64,000 bases of DNA from JAQCEJ01 sp040881995 (GCA_040881995.1 JBBECD010000204.1:1-64000), one strand, 5' to 3'. Positions 25,728 to 35,941 are shown, counted from the first letter of the stretch. Notes: generated by a model from the sequence alone, not told the origin. Program-made: numbers and translations.

Positions 25728-26783
25728 TCACGGCCATGTCGCTCTGATCCTCAACCCCACCGCCGGGTCGACCATGACGGACGTTGCGAGGTGGACTCCC
25801 TCGGCACCGGCCTCCAGGAACGCTTGGAGGTGCTCGGCGGTGCTGACGCCGCCGACGCCGATGAACTTCACGTCGTGTCCGCGACTGGTGGCCTGACGAG
25901 CGAGAAACTCAACTTGCGCGATCGAGGCGGAACGAGTCGCGTCGCCGCAGATGCCGCGGGGTTGGCCGTCGAATTCGAGATCGCCCTGGTCGTTGCGGAC
26001 GCGGGCGATCACGCTGTTGGTGCTCGCCCAACCCGAGACGTACGGAGCGACGGCGTCGAGCACTTCGGCGGCCAAATCCAGCTCGGCGAAGTAACCGACT
26101 TTCAGCAGGAACGGGGTCGGACCGATCGCCTGGCGAATTCGCTCGGCGACGCACGCGGCCGATTCCGGCTGCTGATACAACTGCCCGTCGCAGGTCGAGA
26201 CATTCGGGCATGAGAAGTTGGCTTCGACGACGTCGGCTCCGCTCTCGACGGCCCACTTCGCGCAGCGGGCGTAATCGTCGGCGAGATCGTCGGTCGTCCA
26301 GCCGGGTTGAATCGTACCGACGACGGAGACCGATAAGATTTTATCGGGCGGAAGTCGTTCGCGAGTCGCGGCGACGTCGCGCCGCCAATAATCGGGCGCT
26401 TTCGACGGCATGCCGAAGGACACCGCCCACGTGCCGTGCATTTCGGGGGTCTCGTTCAATTCGAGCCCCGCTCCCGCGAGTTGATCGGCGGCGACGGGAA
26501 TGAGATTCGGAGCGGGATAACAGGCCCGTTGGACGCTGCGGACCGTCTTGTACGTCAGCACGTCGAAACCGAGCGAAGCGTAATACAGCACCCACTTGCC
26601 GTTGAGCAGCGGACCGGCGGCGACGCCGAGCGGCGACGCCACCGGCAAGCCAAGAAACGACCACTCACCGGCGATTTCAGGAACCGCGACGTCGATCGGA
26701 TCGGGGGCGTGCTCGTAATTCCATTCGTAGGATCGTGACCGGTCGTACCGCGGCAATGTCGAGTGCTTGATGTCGACGGACAT
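25728..26783 (-). CDS. Dihydroorotate dehydrogenase-family flavoprotein
   Basis: The 351-residue protein is a TIM barrel of the DHODH/PreA family. Visible elements are SPLGVAAGPLLNG (FMN-binding start), SVVGTIQPG, ANFSCPN with Cys192 at the catalytic-base position of class 1 enzymes, and IGVGGVSTAEHLQAFLEAGA with a following HLATSVM, which bind the FMN phosphate. Start 26783 follows GGAGGAAC. Dihydroorotate oxidation in pyrimidine synthesis is possible, and a dihydroorotase is encoded at 36804. The N-terminus (LPRYDRSRSYEWNYEHAPDP) is not typical of PyrD, so another substrate is possible. Confidence 0.83.
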   Translation of the reverse strand: MSVDIKHSTLPRYDRSRSYEWNYEHAPDPIDVAVPEIAGEWSFLGLPVASPLGVAAGPLLNGKWVLYYASLGFDVLTYKTVRSVQRACYPAPNLIPVAADQLAGAGLELNETPEMHGTWAVSFGMPSKAPDYWRRDVAATRERLPPDKILSVSVVGTIQPGWTTDDLADDYARCAKWAVESGADVVEANFSCPNVSTCDGQLYQQPESAACVAERIRQAIGPTPFLLKVGYFAELDLAAEVLDAVAPYVSGWASTNSVIARVRNDQGDLEFDGQPRGICGDATRSASIAQVEFLARQATSRGHDVKFIGVGGVSTAEHLQAFLEAGAEGVHLATSVMVDPAVGLRIRATWP

Positions 26784-26968
26784 GCGAGTTCCTCCGTCAC
26801 AAGGGGATGGCGATGCAATTCCCACGTCAGCGATCTTACGGGAAGCGACGGGCGAGAGTCCAGTTTATTCGCGTATCAGCGTTTAGCCGCGACGCGCAGG
26901 GCTTCCGCAGCGGAGCGCTTTCTGCCCATCCCACGAGAACCTTCTCCCAAAGGAAGAAGGCAAAACCA

Positions 26969-28207
26969 TCACCGCGAGGTGCGAAAGATCGCGTAAGGTC
27001 GTGTGGAACGCGTCTCGGTTGAAGTTGTCGTCGTTGCGGCTTCCGGGATGGTGTTCTCGACGGCTGGGGGGACCATCTGCGGTGCGGCTTCGTCGCCGTT
27101 GTCGAAATAGACGTACGGTATCAGCTTGGAGGCGATCTGCGGGTGACGGTAGTAGTGCGGCCACATGTGATGCGAGCCGACCAATCGCGTGACGTCGATC
27201 TCGGCGATCTGCGAGGCGGGATAGCCGATGCGTGCAACGTCTCGACTGGTGAATCCCGAGGTCGCGACGGCCTGGCGGGCGAACGGGGCCCGCAACGGGT
27301 AAAACGCCAAGGCGATGTCTCTGCGATTGATGAGATTGACGAGACGTTCGGTGCGGCAGAGGGCGCGGTCGTATCGCTGGCCGGGATTCAGCCAGTGATG
27401 ATCGATGGCTCCCGCGGCGAAGATCAGATGGAAGCGCCGTGCGGGATCGCAATCGGCGACGTAACGATTCTGAACGCAGCCTCCGCCGAGCAGATGCATC
27501 GCCGAGACGGCGGTCCGCGTGCCGTGGCTGTGGCCGAGGATCGTCACCGGCTGCGTCGGGGGGAAATGAGAAATCAACGTCGCCAGATGCACGCCGTTGT
27601 ATTCGGCCATGCGTCCCAGTTTGGTGATGGTGAGATGCGGGATCGGAAAGACCGAAGTGTCGCTCGGCCAACTGAAGAACACGATTTGCACGGGCTGATC
27701 GGGACACGCCGCTCGCAGCCAGCGGTAACTGTGATACGATTGCTGGCAGACGTCCTCCCAGCCGACGAAGCTGCCGTGCACGACGACGCACACGGGATAC
27801 TGAGGATCGAGCGAGGCCTGAAATTCAGCCGCATCGCCGGGACGAAGGCAACCTTCGGCATCGCGATAGCGAAAGAAGTCGAAGCAGCAGCCCCAGTCGC
27901 ATTGCTTGCCCGTCTGAGGGCATTCGCGGCTGCTCACGATCCAGTAATCGGGACGGCAATGGTCGCCGAGCGAGACGTCGCCGACGGCGACCGGGGTCTC
28001 CGTAGCGGGTGAAATCTGCGGGCCGACGCCGTCTTGAGCCTGCGATATCCGCGGCAGGGGAGCGGGAACGTTTTGTGCATCGGCACGCGTCGCCGCCGAA
28101 AACAGCAGCGTCCAACCGGTGACGACGAAGGCGGCGAGACCGCGCGCGAATTCGGTTCGGCGACGGGGAGCAGGCAAAGCGGGGTGAGGGCGTATCTGTA
28201 TTTGCAT
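26969..28207 (-). CDS. Secreted alpha/beta hydrolase, DUF900-like
   Basis: The protein (412 residues from ATG 28207; a TTG four codons upstream is the alternative) has a signal peptide ending near RADAQ. The hydrolase domain shows VVVHGSFVGWEDV, which forms the oxyanion hole, and ILGHSHGTRTAVSAM with the GxSxG nucleophile serine. A late His in GSHHMWPHYY may complete the triad. A cysteine-rich insert (GKQCDWGCCFDFF) precedes the core and suggests disulfides in the envelope. DUF900 hydrolases include putative lipases/esterases; the substrate is unknown. Confidence 0.82.
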   Translation of the reverse strand: MQIQIRPHPALPAPRRRTEFARGLAAFVVTGWTLLFSAATRADAQNVPAPLPRISQAQDGVGPQISPATETPVAVGDVSLGDHCRPDYWIVSSRECPQTGKQCDWGCCFDFFRYRDAEGCLRPGDAAEFQASLDPQYPVCVVVHGSFVGWEDVCQQSYHSYRWLRAACPDQPVQIVFFSWPSDTSVFPIPHLTITKLGRMAEYNGVHLATLISHFPPTQPVTILGHSHGTRTAVSAMHLLGGGCVQNRYVADCDPARRFHLIFAAGAIDHHWLNPGQRYDRALCRTERLVNLINRRDIALAFYPLRAPFARQAVATSGFTSRDVARIGYPASQIAEIDVTRLVGSHHMWPHYYRHPQIASKLIPYVYFDNGDEAAPQMVPPAVENTIPEAATTTTSTETRSTRPYAIFRTSR

Positions 28208-28702
28208 GATCGATTTCAACGGTTAAGAACGAGAGTATGGTCGTCCTGCTGCGATGGATGCGGGGCGTGATGATCGAGGGATGTCATCCGCACGGGTCTT
28301 TCAGCGTTGTCGCGTCGTCCGCGGTCATCGTCGTTGACGGAACGGGTTCGTCACGCGAACCCTCAAGGCAGGTGTTGTGAAGGCGGGTTGTCGGCAGGCG
28401 CGGGCATGCACCTTTGAGATTCCGATCGCGCGTACGACGCGAGCATCGGGAATTCGAGGCTTCACAACCATAGCTCAAACGCGGTCGCCAAGAATTCAAG
28501 GCGGCCGGATATGCAGACGGACGGACGATGGAGACTGATGAACGACTCAAAAGGATCGGGTTGTATGAATGATTTGCGGTGCAGCGGTTGTGCCCGGAAA
28601 CCGGCCGGCATCTGTCCGCCGGTCGAGAACCGTGGACGTCCTTCCCCGAGCGGTTGACCTAATTGTCGACGCCGCATGTCGGAAGAGTCGAGGCGAAACG
28701 GC
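28208..28702. other. Gene-free interval
   Basis: No gene, repeat or clear promoter was recognised in this 495-bp stretch between two minus-strand genes, apart from its role as the upstream region of the 28207 hydrolase. Confidence 0.5.
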
Positions 28703-29620
28703 TTATTGCGGTTCGCCCTCTGGCTCTTCGTCCGCGCCTTCGGCGGAATCGGACTCTTCGTCGCCGGCGTTGTCTTGCGGATCAGCCGGCGTCTCTTCCT
28801 GATCGGCAGGAGCTTCAACGGGCATTTCGGCCGGCGGCGCGATGGTTCCGTCGTCGGCGCGGTACAGCCATGCGGCCTCGCCTTCGGTGCGAATTTCTTT
28901 TTCGAAGAGATCGAGTTCATCACCCGGTCGCCAATAGCGCTGCCGCACGGTCTTTCTCAACATCAGCATGTTTCCCTCGGGACCTTCAGCGGCGACGTAG
29001 GCGTTCGTAAACCCGGTCATGTAGACCGTGAAGAGATCCGCCTCGGGATCGACGTTACGCCAGATGGCGACGCCGTAGATCATGTTTTCCGGCCGTTCTC
29101 CCTTCGGTGCGGCTTCGGGGACCGGTTGAATCAGTTCGATGCTGTTGAACAGCCGGTGACGTTCCCGCTTGATGATGGCCGCTTGAGCTTCGGGAATGAT
29201 CTCGTCGACGTAGACTTCCTGCCGGTCGTTATCGCTGGTGACCAGCGTCAATTCGGGCATGAACATATCCTTGCCGCGCGGCGGATCGAGTTTGTTGACG
29301 GGGACGTTTTCGCGTTGTTTCTGCTCGACGCCCGGATTCCAGGCGCGGTACACGAGGTAGGTGATTCTCGTCGGTTCTTTCTTGCCCGTGACGGGATCGG
29401 TCACGTCGACGGAGATCATGCGCAGCGGTTTGAACTCGATGTTGAACGTCCATAAGTTCGGCTGACGAGCCAACTCCTCGCCGGAGGTCGACGCCATGAT
29501 CCGGTATTCAAAACCGCGATTGAGTTGGTCCTGGGCCGACACTAGCGACACCGAACTCGACAGCAGCGTCAGCAGCACGGGAACGAATATCCAATTTTTC
29601 TTCTTCAAAACGAGAGTCAT
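28703..29620 (-). CDS. Secreted protein with acidic tail, unknown
   Basis: Starting at MTLVLKKKNW (29620), the 305-residue product has a clear signal peptide ending VSAQ. The body is beta-rich (FKPLRMISVDVTDPVTGKK, NMIYGVAIWRNVDPEADLF, VYMTGFTNAYVAAEGPEG) and the last 50 residues are acidic and Pro/Glu-rich (DEESDSAEGADEEPEGEP). I do not recognise a named family. The acidic tail may be a flexible exported segment. No operon partner is evident. Confidence 0.75.
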   Translation of the reverse strand: MTLVLKKKNWIFVPVLLTLLSSSVSLVSAQDQLNRGFEYRIMASTSGEELARQPNLWTFNIEFKPLRMISVDVTDPVTGKKEPTRITYLVYRAWNPGVEQKQRENVPVNKLDPPRGKDMFMPELTLVTSDNDRQEVYVDEIIPEAQAAIIKRERHRLFNSIELIQPVPEAAPKGERPENMIYGVAIWRNVDPEADLFTVYMTGFTNAYVAAEGPEGNMLMLRKTVRQRYWRPGDELDLFEKEIRTEGEAAWLYRADDGTIAPPAEMPVEAPADQEETPADPQDNAGDEESDSAEGADEEPEGEPQ

Positions 29621-29971
29621 GACTGCGGCTTTCTGTTGCAGACGCTTTGGCGACACCACACTATCCACTATATCATCGGCGAAAAATGAGGGTCAAGGTG
29701 CTGCCTGAATTCTCAGGAAAGTCGGTGAAAGAAACATGCCCCCCTCGGGAGGCCCGAAAACGCCGATTGAGGAAACCCTTCGGCCCCAACTTCGTTCGCC
29801 ATTTGTGACGATTCGGCAAGAATTCGAGGTCATTTCGCCTGTATCGATGACCGGCGGATGCGCGACGCCGTCGCCGAGAAGGTCGGCCGGCGGGCCTTTG
29901 CGGATATTTTCTCGATCCGCGCGATTATTCGGGATGTTCGCGTTCGACCGACAGCACCGAAAAACCGCCGC
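29621..29971. other. Gene-free interval
   Basis: 351 bp without a supportable gene between the 3' end of the kinase gene and the start of the 29620 gene; no clear terminator was seen. Confidence 0.5.
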
Positions 29972-31423
29972 CTAATAAAAATCCCGCTGCGTGAGCAGTT
30001 TTTCGACGGCATCCGCCTGGGCTCCGGCTTCGAGCACGCTCCGGCGAATCTCCAATGGATCGATGGTCGACAGCGGATACGTGTCGATCAGCACGAACAT
30101 CTGCCGGCCTTCAATCTCGTGAATTGCGAGTCCGCCGTGCAAAATTTCGGCGTTGAGTTTCAATGCCTGCTCGTAAAACGAACCGTCGGCTTCGCAGCAG
30201 ATGCTGTAGATCTTGACGGCGTCTTGACCCGGTTCGGACTGTTGAATCTCCAGACAGACTCGTTGCGTCCGGTTGCCGGGCGTCTTCAGCGTCAGGAGCA
30301 GTCCTTTGTCGGTTTTCTTCCAATTCACGGCGTCCGACTCATCTTCGCGAAAGGCTTCTCGACACAACGATTCGAGATCGCGATGCTCGCCGAGAATCGC
30401 TTCAAGCAGGTGCAGCGCTTCGACGCCGTCCTTCGGCCGCATGATGCGGGAGGGGGACATCAGCAGATGCAGACATTCGCAGAATTCCAGCGGAATATCG
30501 GGAAATTCGTCGCGCAGGTTAGGCAGCGACGCCGATTGAATCGCGTCGATCAACTGCGAAAGCGTCTGCCCCGAGAACGGCGCCCGGCCGGTCATCAGCA
30601 CGAAATAACAGACGCCGAGAGCGTACACGTCGCTGCTGGTCGTCGCGGTCTCGCCGGCAAATAATTCGGGCGCCATGTAGTGAGGAGTTCCGATCAATCG
30701 GCGGACGTCGTTGTTCGCCGGCGTGTTGACCAGCCGTTTGGCGAGCCCGAAATCGCCGATCTTGGCAATCGACTGCCGCGTCAGCAGCACGTTGTCGAGT
30801 TTCAGATCGCGGTGCACGATTCCCGTGCGGTGCGCCTCGGCGAGTCCGCGGGCGATTTGAATCAGCATTTCCGTGGCGCCGAGCGGATGCAGTCGGCCGT
30901 GAGTTTGCAGATATTGCTGCAGCGATCCGCCGGGAAGAAATTCCATTTCGAGGAAGAACATGCCGTCCGCCTCGCCGATGGCGTGCGTGGTGACGATGTG
31001 CGGATGATTGAGCGCGGCGGCGGAACGCCCTTCGTGCATAAAGCGGTCGAGGTAATCGTCGTCGAGCGACGAAAACTGGGGGTCGAGGACTTTGACGGCG
31101 CAATGCCGACCCAGATCGAGATGCCGGGCAAGGTAAACCTGGCCCATTCCGCCGCGACCCAGCAACGATTCGCATTCATAGACGTGCAGGGTGGTGCCGA
31201 GCAAAGGATCGGCGGAGGCCAGGGCGGATGATTCGCCTTCGGCCCGTTCGAGCAGCGAAGCGGCATCCCCGTCCGCGAGGTTGAACTCCAAAGTGTCCAT
31301 AAAGCGATAACTGGGAACCGTCTGTAAGGGCGCGCGGCAGCGGGGACACTCGCCGGCGGGCAAACCGGGCGTGAAACACCGATTGCACGCAACACAGTAG
31401 AGAGACAGATTCTCCTGTGGCAT
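29972..31423 (-). CDS. Ser/Thr protein kinase with N-terminal zinc ribbon
   Basis: This 483-residue cytoplasmic protein has a zinc ribbon (Cys10, Cys13, Cys26, Cys29), then a Hanks-type kinase (about 78-345): LLGRGGMGQVYLA, Lys111 in AVKVL, Glu131, Asp206 in VHRDLKLDN, DFG at Asp224 and TPHYMAPEL. Residues 350-483 form a further domain with ALKLNAEILHGGLAIHEIEG and FVLIDTYPLSTIDPLEI, which resembles YbjN / type III chaperone-like folds. There is no membrane anchor, unlike PASTA kinases. A soluble kinase with two flanking accessory domains suggests regulation by protein partners. It is divergent from a CPBP protease gene. Confidence 0.93.
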   Translation of the reverse strand: MPQENLSLYCVACNRCFTPGLPAGECPRCRAPLQTVPSYRFMDTLEFNLADGDAASLLERAEGESSALASADPLLGTTLHVYECESLLGRGGMGQVYLARHLDLGRHCAVKVLDPQFSSLDDDYLDRFMHEGRSAAALNHPHIVTTHAIGEADGMFFLEMEFLPGGSLQQYLQTHGRLHPLGATEMLIQIARGLAEAHRTGIVHRDLKLDNVLLTRQSIAKIGDFGLAKRLVNTPANNDVRRLIGTPHYMAPELFAGETATTSSDVYALGVCYFVLMTGRAPFSGQTLSQLIDAIQSASLPNLRDEFPDIPLEFCECLHLLMSPSRIMRPKDGVEALHLLEAILGEHRDLESLCREAFREDESDAVNWKKTDKGLLLTLKTPGNRTQRVCLEIQQSEPGQDAVKIYSICCEADGSFYEQALKLNAEILHGGLAIHEIEGRQMFVLIDTYPLSTIDPLEIRRSVLEAGAQADAVEKLLTQRDFY

Positions 31424-31628
31424 CAGCTCAGTTCCTCGGGGAAGCCTCTCGGATCAATTTTTGCAGGGAAAGATTTCCCGATTCGATTTTCGTCTCAAAT
31501 CGCGACGATTTTATTGGCGGTTTGAGGTTAAATTCGCGTAATACGTTATAAAGGGAAGCGGGCTGCGCGAGAGAACTCAGCACGGCGGGAGGGAGCTTGG
31601 CCGTTCGCAGATTCTTCCGCTAAAAAGT

Positions 31629-31657
31629 TTGACCGCGGGCACTCGCCTCGTTAGAGT
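31629..31657 (+). promoter_or_regulatory. Possible promoter of the CPBP gene
   Basis: TTGACC, a 17-bp spacer and TAGAGT, in the 480-bp region between the divergent kinase and protease genes. The leader would be about 240 nt. The rest of 31424-31904 shows no gene. Confidence 0.35.
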
Positions 31658-31904
31658 GGATTGTACACGAAATGATTCCCGTCTGCACCAGAATTTGGAA
31701 TTCTTGTCACCGTGAAGGATTGCGGCAATTCCTTTCGTCCCTTAACTCGCGTGGACGTTCAATTCATGTTTTCCGGGCCGTCATTCGACGTGGGCTCGCT
31801 GTTTCCCTGTGGTCGGGCTGGTTCACATTTTTTTCAATCCCGCGTCGTGTGAACGTCTCGAATGATGCGGCGACGATTTTCTTTTTATGAGAGGTCACCG
31901 ACCT

Positions 31905-33206
31905 ATGGACGACCTGAACTCTGATCTCCGGCCGGAAACCTCGAATCCTACCGATCAGTCGCCCGCGCGGCCGACCGATGCCATAACCGATGGTATCGGG
32001 CAAACGCCAATGGCCGCATCCGCTGTTCCGGTTGAATTGGCCGTGGTCGAAGACGAAGCGAGCGTCGTCTACAGTAATCCGCCGCGTCCGTTCCGAGGCC
32101 CGGGAATCTGGGGGGCGGCGGCATGGATGCTCACGTTCTTGGTGATTCAACTCGGCGCCTCGCTGCTGGTCATGGTCGTCCTCGCGGCGAGTTTCTTCCT
32201 GAATACCGACCTGTCGACGTTGACCGAACAGGAAATTCGAAGTTACGTCACCGACATGGCCATCGATCCGCGCAACATGACCGCCCTGATTTGCGGCACG
32301 CTCTGCGTTAGTGCGATTCTTAATTCGCTGATGATCTGGTGGAGGCTCGGGACTTCCGGCCGCTCGACGCTGGGACTGCGCCGCTTGCCGGTCGGGCAGG
32401 CGGTCTGCATCATGCTGATGGTGCTGCCGCTGAGTATGATCGGCTCGAAATTGTATTTGGTCGGTGAAGTCTCCTGGCAGGAGTTGATTTCGCAGTTCCC
32501 CCACGGTTTCGATCTGAGTTCGCTGAAGTCGATGGATACGATCGCCGTCATGTCGAATGAGTTGTCGTTGCCCTGGATGATGTTCCTGTTTGCGCTGTTG
32601 CCGGCGGTCAGCGAAGAATTGATGTTCCGCGGTTTTATCGGCCGCGGACTGACGGAACGCTGGGGCCGGGTGACGGGAGTGCTGCTGACGACGTGGTTCT
32701 TTGCCATGATGCACGGTTATCCGCCGCATATGCTGGCGCTGATTCCCCTAAGCATTATGATTCACGACGTGTATCTGGTGACGAAGAGCTTCTGGGCGCC
32801 GGTATTGATGCACTTTACGAATAACGCCTTGGCGGTGATCGTGTTGTCGCTGCACGTGGACGACCCGGTGCTCAACGCGCAGAGCAATGTGGACATTTCG
32901 CCGCCGATGATCTTCGCTTCGCTCAGTTGCGTCTTGGCGCTCGCCGCGTTGATTCGGGCGTTGCAACGTCAACCGGGCCTGCACACCGGTTCGGTGCCCC
33001 GGTTGATTGGCAATCTCGAAGAGTCCGGCGAACACGCCGTCACGTCGCACGGCCATATCGCCACGATGCAAAATCACGTGTCGCTGCAGCTCGATGCGCT
33101 CACGCAAACGGCGCTGGAGCACATCCGCATCAAACGCCTGCTGGCGCTCGCGACGATCTCGGTGATGTTGTTCGGCATCGCCTGCTTCAATTTCGCGGCG
33201 GTGTGA
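31905..33206 (+). CDS. CPBP family intramembrane metalloprotease
   Basis: The start at 31905 (MDDLNS) is chosen because GAGAGG lies nine bases before it. The 433-residue protein has a cytoplasmic N-terminal tail of about 65 residues, then around eight membrane helices. The CPBP (Abi/Rce1-like) motifs are present: SEELMFRGFIGRGLTERWG (EExxxR), FFAMMHGYPPHML (FxxxH) and APVLMHFTNNAL (HxxxN). These build a glutamate-based active site in the membrane, used for prenyl-protein processing in eukaryotes and for uncertain roles in bacteria. It is divergent from the Ser/Thr kinase. Confidence 0.92.
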   Translation: MDDLNSDLRPETSNPTDQSPARPTDAITDGIGQTPMAASAVPVELAVVEDEASVVYSNPPRPFRGPGIWGAAAWMLTFLVIQLGASLLVMVVLAASFFLNTDLSTLTEQEIRSYVTDMAIDPRNMTALICGTLCVSAILNSLMIWWRLGTSGRSTLGLRRLPVGQAVCIMLMVLPLSMIGSKLYLVGEVSWQELISQFPHGFDLSSLKSMDTIAVMSNELSLPWMMFLFALLPAVSEELMFRGFIGRGLTERWGRVTGVLLTTWFFAMMHGYPPHMLALIPLSIMIHDVYLVTKSFWAPVLMHFTNNALAVIVLSLHVDDPVLNAQSNVDISPPMIFASLSCVLALAALIRALQRQPGLHTGSVPRLIGNLEESGEHAVTSHGHIATMQNHVSLQLDALTQTALEHIRIKRLLALATISVMLFGIACFNFAAV

Positions 33207-33237
33207 ACTTGTCAAGCTGCGTGTTTCGTTCTAATTC

Positions 33238-33650
33238 TCCGTCGCCCGCCCGGCGAGGCCGGGGTGGGGATGCCTCGTGACGGAGTCAAAACTCTACCCT
33301 ATGCGACGACATCGACGCCCGCTAAAATGGTGTGGTCAGTACACGGATGAATCCGCGCGCTGAACGCGTTGAAATGGTAAGCCGAAGCGTCAGTTTTGAA
33401 GTTGCACTTTTCAACGGTCTTATCGGAATGACTTTGTCTTGCGCTCCGAAGGGGCACCAACATAATAGCCCAGGGCAAAGTGAAGCGGCGATTAGCCGCG
33501 AACGACGCCCTGGGTCCGCCGGCCCGAGAAATTTAAGCCCTGTAAGGGCGGCACATCGACTGCAAAATCGGGGTTGTTTTGCCCCTCCGGGGCTCTGCGA
33601 TCGCGGGGTGATCGTTCCCCCGGGCTTCGCCCGGGGCTGATTTGTGGTTG
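33238..33650. repeat. Dispersed repeat block
   Basis: ctccgtc...gacggag (33238-33288) brackets a ggcgaggccggggtgggg piece, and 33450-33650 carries cccccgggcttcgcccgggg and other short palindromes with many accidental open frames. No gene is supported in 33207-33740. Confidence 0.5.
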
Positions 33651-33740
33651 GTCTTTCAGGCCGTAAGAATCGACGGACAAGTCTGCCGAACCGTTGGATA
33701 CTCCCGTGAGCTATTAGCAAGACAGAGGTCTCACACCGCA

Positions 33741-35156
33741 ATGGAATCGCTGCCAATTATCGATCGTGCTCAAGACGTCTCATCGGCCGATGAAACCGGG
33801 ATGTCTAAAGGAACGTACGCCTTCGTCAGTCTGGGATGTCCCAAAAATCTCGTCGATAGCGAAAAAATGCTGGGGACGCTGGCGCTGGATGGCTACAGCC
33901 TCGTCTCCGAACCGGCGGGGGCCGATTTTGTAATCGTCAATACCTGCGGCTTTATCGAAAGTTCCCGGCAGTAATCGAAAGCCGTTATTCACGAAATGCT
34001 AGACCTGAAACGACAGGGGAAAACCAAAGGGGTGATCGTCGCCGGCTGTCTCCCCGAACGGATCGGCCCGGCGTTGCTCGATGAACTCCCCGAAATCGAC
34101 CATATCGTCGGGGTCTTCGGACGCGATGAAATCACCCGCGTCGCCGACCGTCTGATCGGCGGAGCCCGCGAGCAGCGGACGCTGTTCCGCCCCGCTCCGA
34201 TTCGCGCGATGGACGACCGCGCCCGGTTGCGGCTGACGCCGTCGCATTATGCGTATCTCAAAATCTCCGAGGGCTGCGACCGCACATGCACGTTCTGCTC
34301 GATTCCGAAAATGCGGGGCAAACATATCACCAAGCCGATCGAAATGGTGATCGCCGAGGCCCGCGAACTCGTTAACGACGGCGTGAAAGAACTGATTCTC
34401 GTCGCGCAAGACACGACCTATTACGGCCTCGATTTGTACGGCGAAGTTAAACTCGCCGAAATGTTACGGCAGCTCGAACGGATCGACGGCCTGACGTGGA
34501 TTCGGCTGATGTATCTGTATCCGATTCACTTCACGCAGGAGTTGATCGGGACGATTGCGAATTCCAGCAAAATCCTGCCATACCTCGACATGCCGCTTCA
34601 GCACATCAACGATACGATGCTCAAGCGCATGCAGCGCCGCGTGAACCGCGAGCGGAGCGTCGCCTTGCTCGATCAATTGCGGGCAACGATTCCCAATCTG
34701 GTGCTCCGCACGACGTTCATTGCCGGCTTCCCGGGCGAGACCGACGCCCAATTCGAGGAACTCAAGGACTTCGTCGCGGAAATGAAATTTCAGCGACTGG
34801 GAGTTTTCACCTACTCGATCGAACCGGGGACTCCGGCGGTCAAACTTTCAGACCACGTTCCCGAAGAGGTGAAAGAAGCCCGCCGCGACGAACTCATGGA
34901 ACTGCAACAGGAAATCGCGTTCGAGTTCGCGGATTCGCTGATCGGCTACGAACTCGACGTGCTCGTCGATGACGAAGTCGAACCGGGGCTATGGGTCGGC
35001 CGGACGTTTGCCGATGCACCGGAAATCGACTCCACGGTGTTCATTTCCGGCGAAGGGCTGTCGGTAGGTGAATTTGTACCGGTTGAGATCATGGCGCGGG
35101 ACGATTACGATCTCGTCGGAAACGCGACCGACAATGAGATTTTTTCTGCGTCGTGA
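33741..35156 (+). pseudogene. rimO: rimO, interrupted by one in-frame TAA
   Basis: The frame encodes ribosomal protein S12 methylthiotransferase, a radical-SAM enzyme that methylthiolates Asp88 of S12. The N-terminal cluster cysteines are in LGCPKN, NTCGF and AGCLPE. The radical-SAM cysteines are in CDRTCTFCSIPKMRG, and a C-terminal TRAM domain follows. The only lesion is TAA at 33972-33974: FIESSRQ-stop-SKAVIHEM, where the family has Glu (GAA). All sequence after it stays in frame and intact, so a single G-to-T change explains it. It is either a recent inactivation or a sequence error. Restarting at Met 33996 would lose the first cluster. Confidence 0.85.
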
Positions 35157-35162
35157 ACGCCG

Positions 35163-35252
35163 TCGGGTGGCTGTGGTCGGTCGCTTCGACCGCCCACTGT
35201 GATTGCGCGGAAAGCTGGGGGCTCGAAGACTCGACCCCAGCCACCCCGACTT
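35163..35252. repeat. Inverted repeat between rimO and pgsA
   Basis: gtcgggtggctgtggtcg and cgaccccagccaccccgac face each other with two mismatches. It could act as a terminator for rimO or be a dispersed element. Confidence 0.45.
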
Positions 35253-35299
35253 CCCAACGATAAGATTGAAACGATGACGAAACCAATCAGCCGGGAATT

Positions 35300-35920
35300 A
35301 TGACGATTCAAACTGATCACCCGCCGGTAGAATCGGCCCTCGATAATCCTCTGTTGCGCCGGGCGTTTAACGTCCCGAATGCGATCACGCTCAGCCGTTT
35401 GATTCTGGCCGGCGTGCTGTTCTGGATGATCGACAAGGCGATTTACTGGCAGGCGGCGACTTGGCTGTTCGTGATCGCCGCGGCCACCGATTTTCTGGAC
35501 GGTTACATTGCCCGCAAATACGGCCTGGTGACGGTGCTGGGGCGGATCATGGATCCCTTCGTCGATAAGATCATTATCTGCGGCGCATTCATTTTCCTGA
35601 TGGATCATCCGAATTCGGGGGTCGGTCCCTGGATGGTGATCGCGGTCATCGGCCGCGAAATGTTCGTCACCAGCCTGAGAAGTTTCCTCGAACAACAGGG
35701 GAAGGATTTCTCCGCCTCGCTCAGCGGCAAGCTCAAGATGCTGCTGCAGTGCGCCGCCGTCACCGCGTGTCTGGTGACGTTCGCCGCGTCGACCGAGACG
35801 CAGGAAACGCTGGTGCCGATCCGCGACGTGCTGTTGTGGTCCGCCGTCGCCGTGACCGTCTGGAGCGGCGCGATTTACATCGTCCGCGCGTTTCAGTTGC
35901 TCAAAGGGACGAAGGCGTGA
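35300..35920 (+). CDS. pgsA: CDP-diacylglycerol-glycerol-3-phosphate 3-phosphatidyltransferase
   Basis: The 206-residue membrane protein has the CDP-alcohol phosphotransferase signature D-G-x2-A-R-x8-G-x3-D-x3-D, seen in DGYIARKYGLVTVLGRIMDP and the following FVDK. FNVPNAITLSRLILAGVLF at the start is the usual PgsA opening. It makes phosphatidylglycerol phosphate from CDP-diacylglycerol, the first step toward phosphatidylglycerol and cardiolipin. PgsA often follows rimO in bacterial genomes, and it does here. Confidence 0.93.
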   Translation: MTIQTDHPPVESALDNPLLRRAFNVPNAITLSRLILAGVLFWMIDKAIYWQAATWLFVIAAATDFLDGYIARKYGLVTVLGRIMDPFVDKIIICGAFIFLMDHPNSGVGPWMVIAVIGREMFVTSLRSFLEQQGKDFSASLSGKLKMLLQCAAVTACLVTFAASTETQETLVPIRDVLLWSAVAVTVWSGAIYIVRAFQLLKGTKA

Positions 35921-35941
35921 ATCGAGGGATGAGGTTTTCGA

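Noticed and set aside
25728..26213. Plus-strand frame opposite the DHODH-like gene
   Set aside because: Shadow frame with no motif and no start signal.
34349..35156. A separate short rimO-like gene after the stop
   Set aside because: The frame is continuous with the upstream half across a single TAA; it is one interrupted gene, not two genes.
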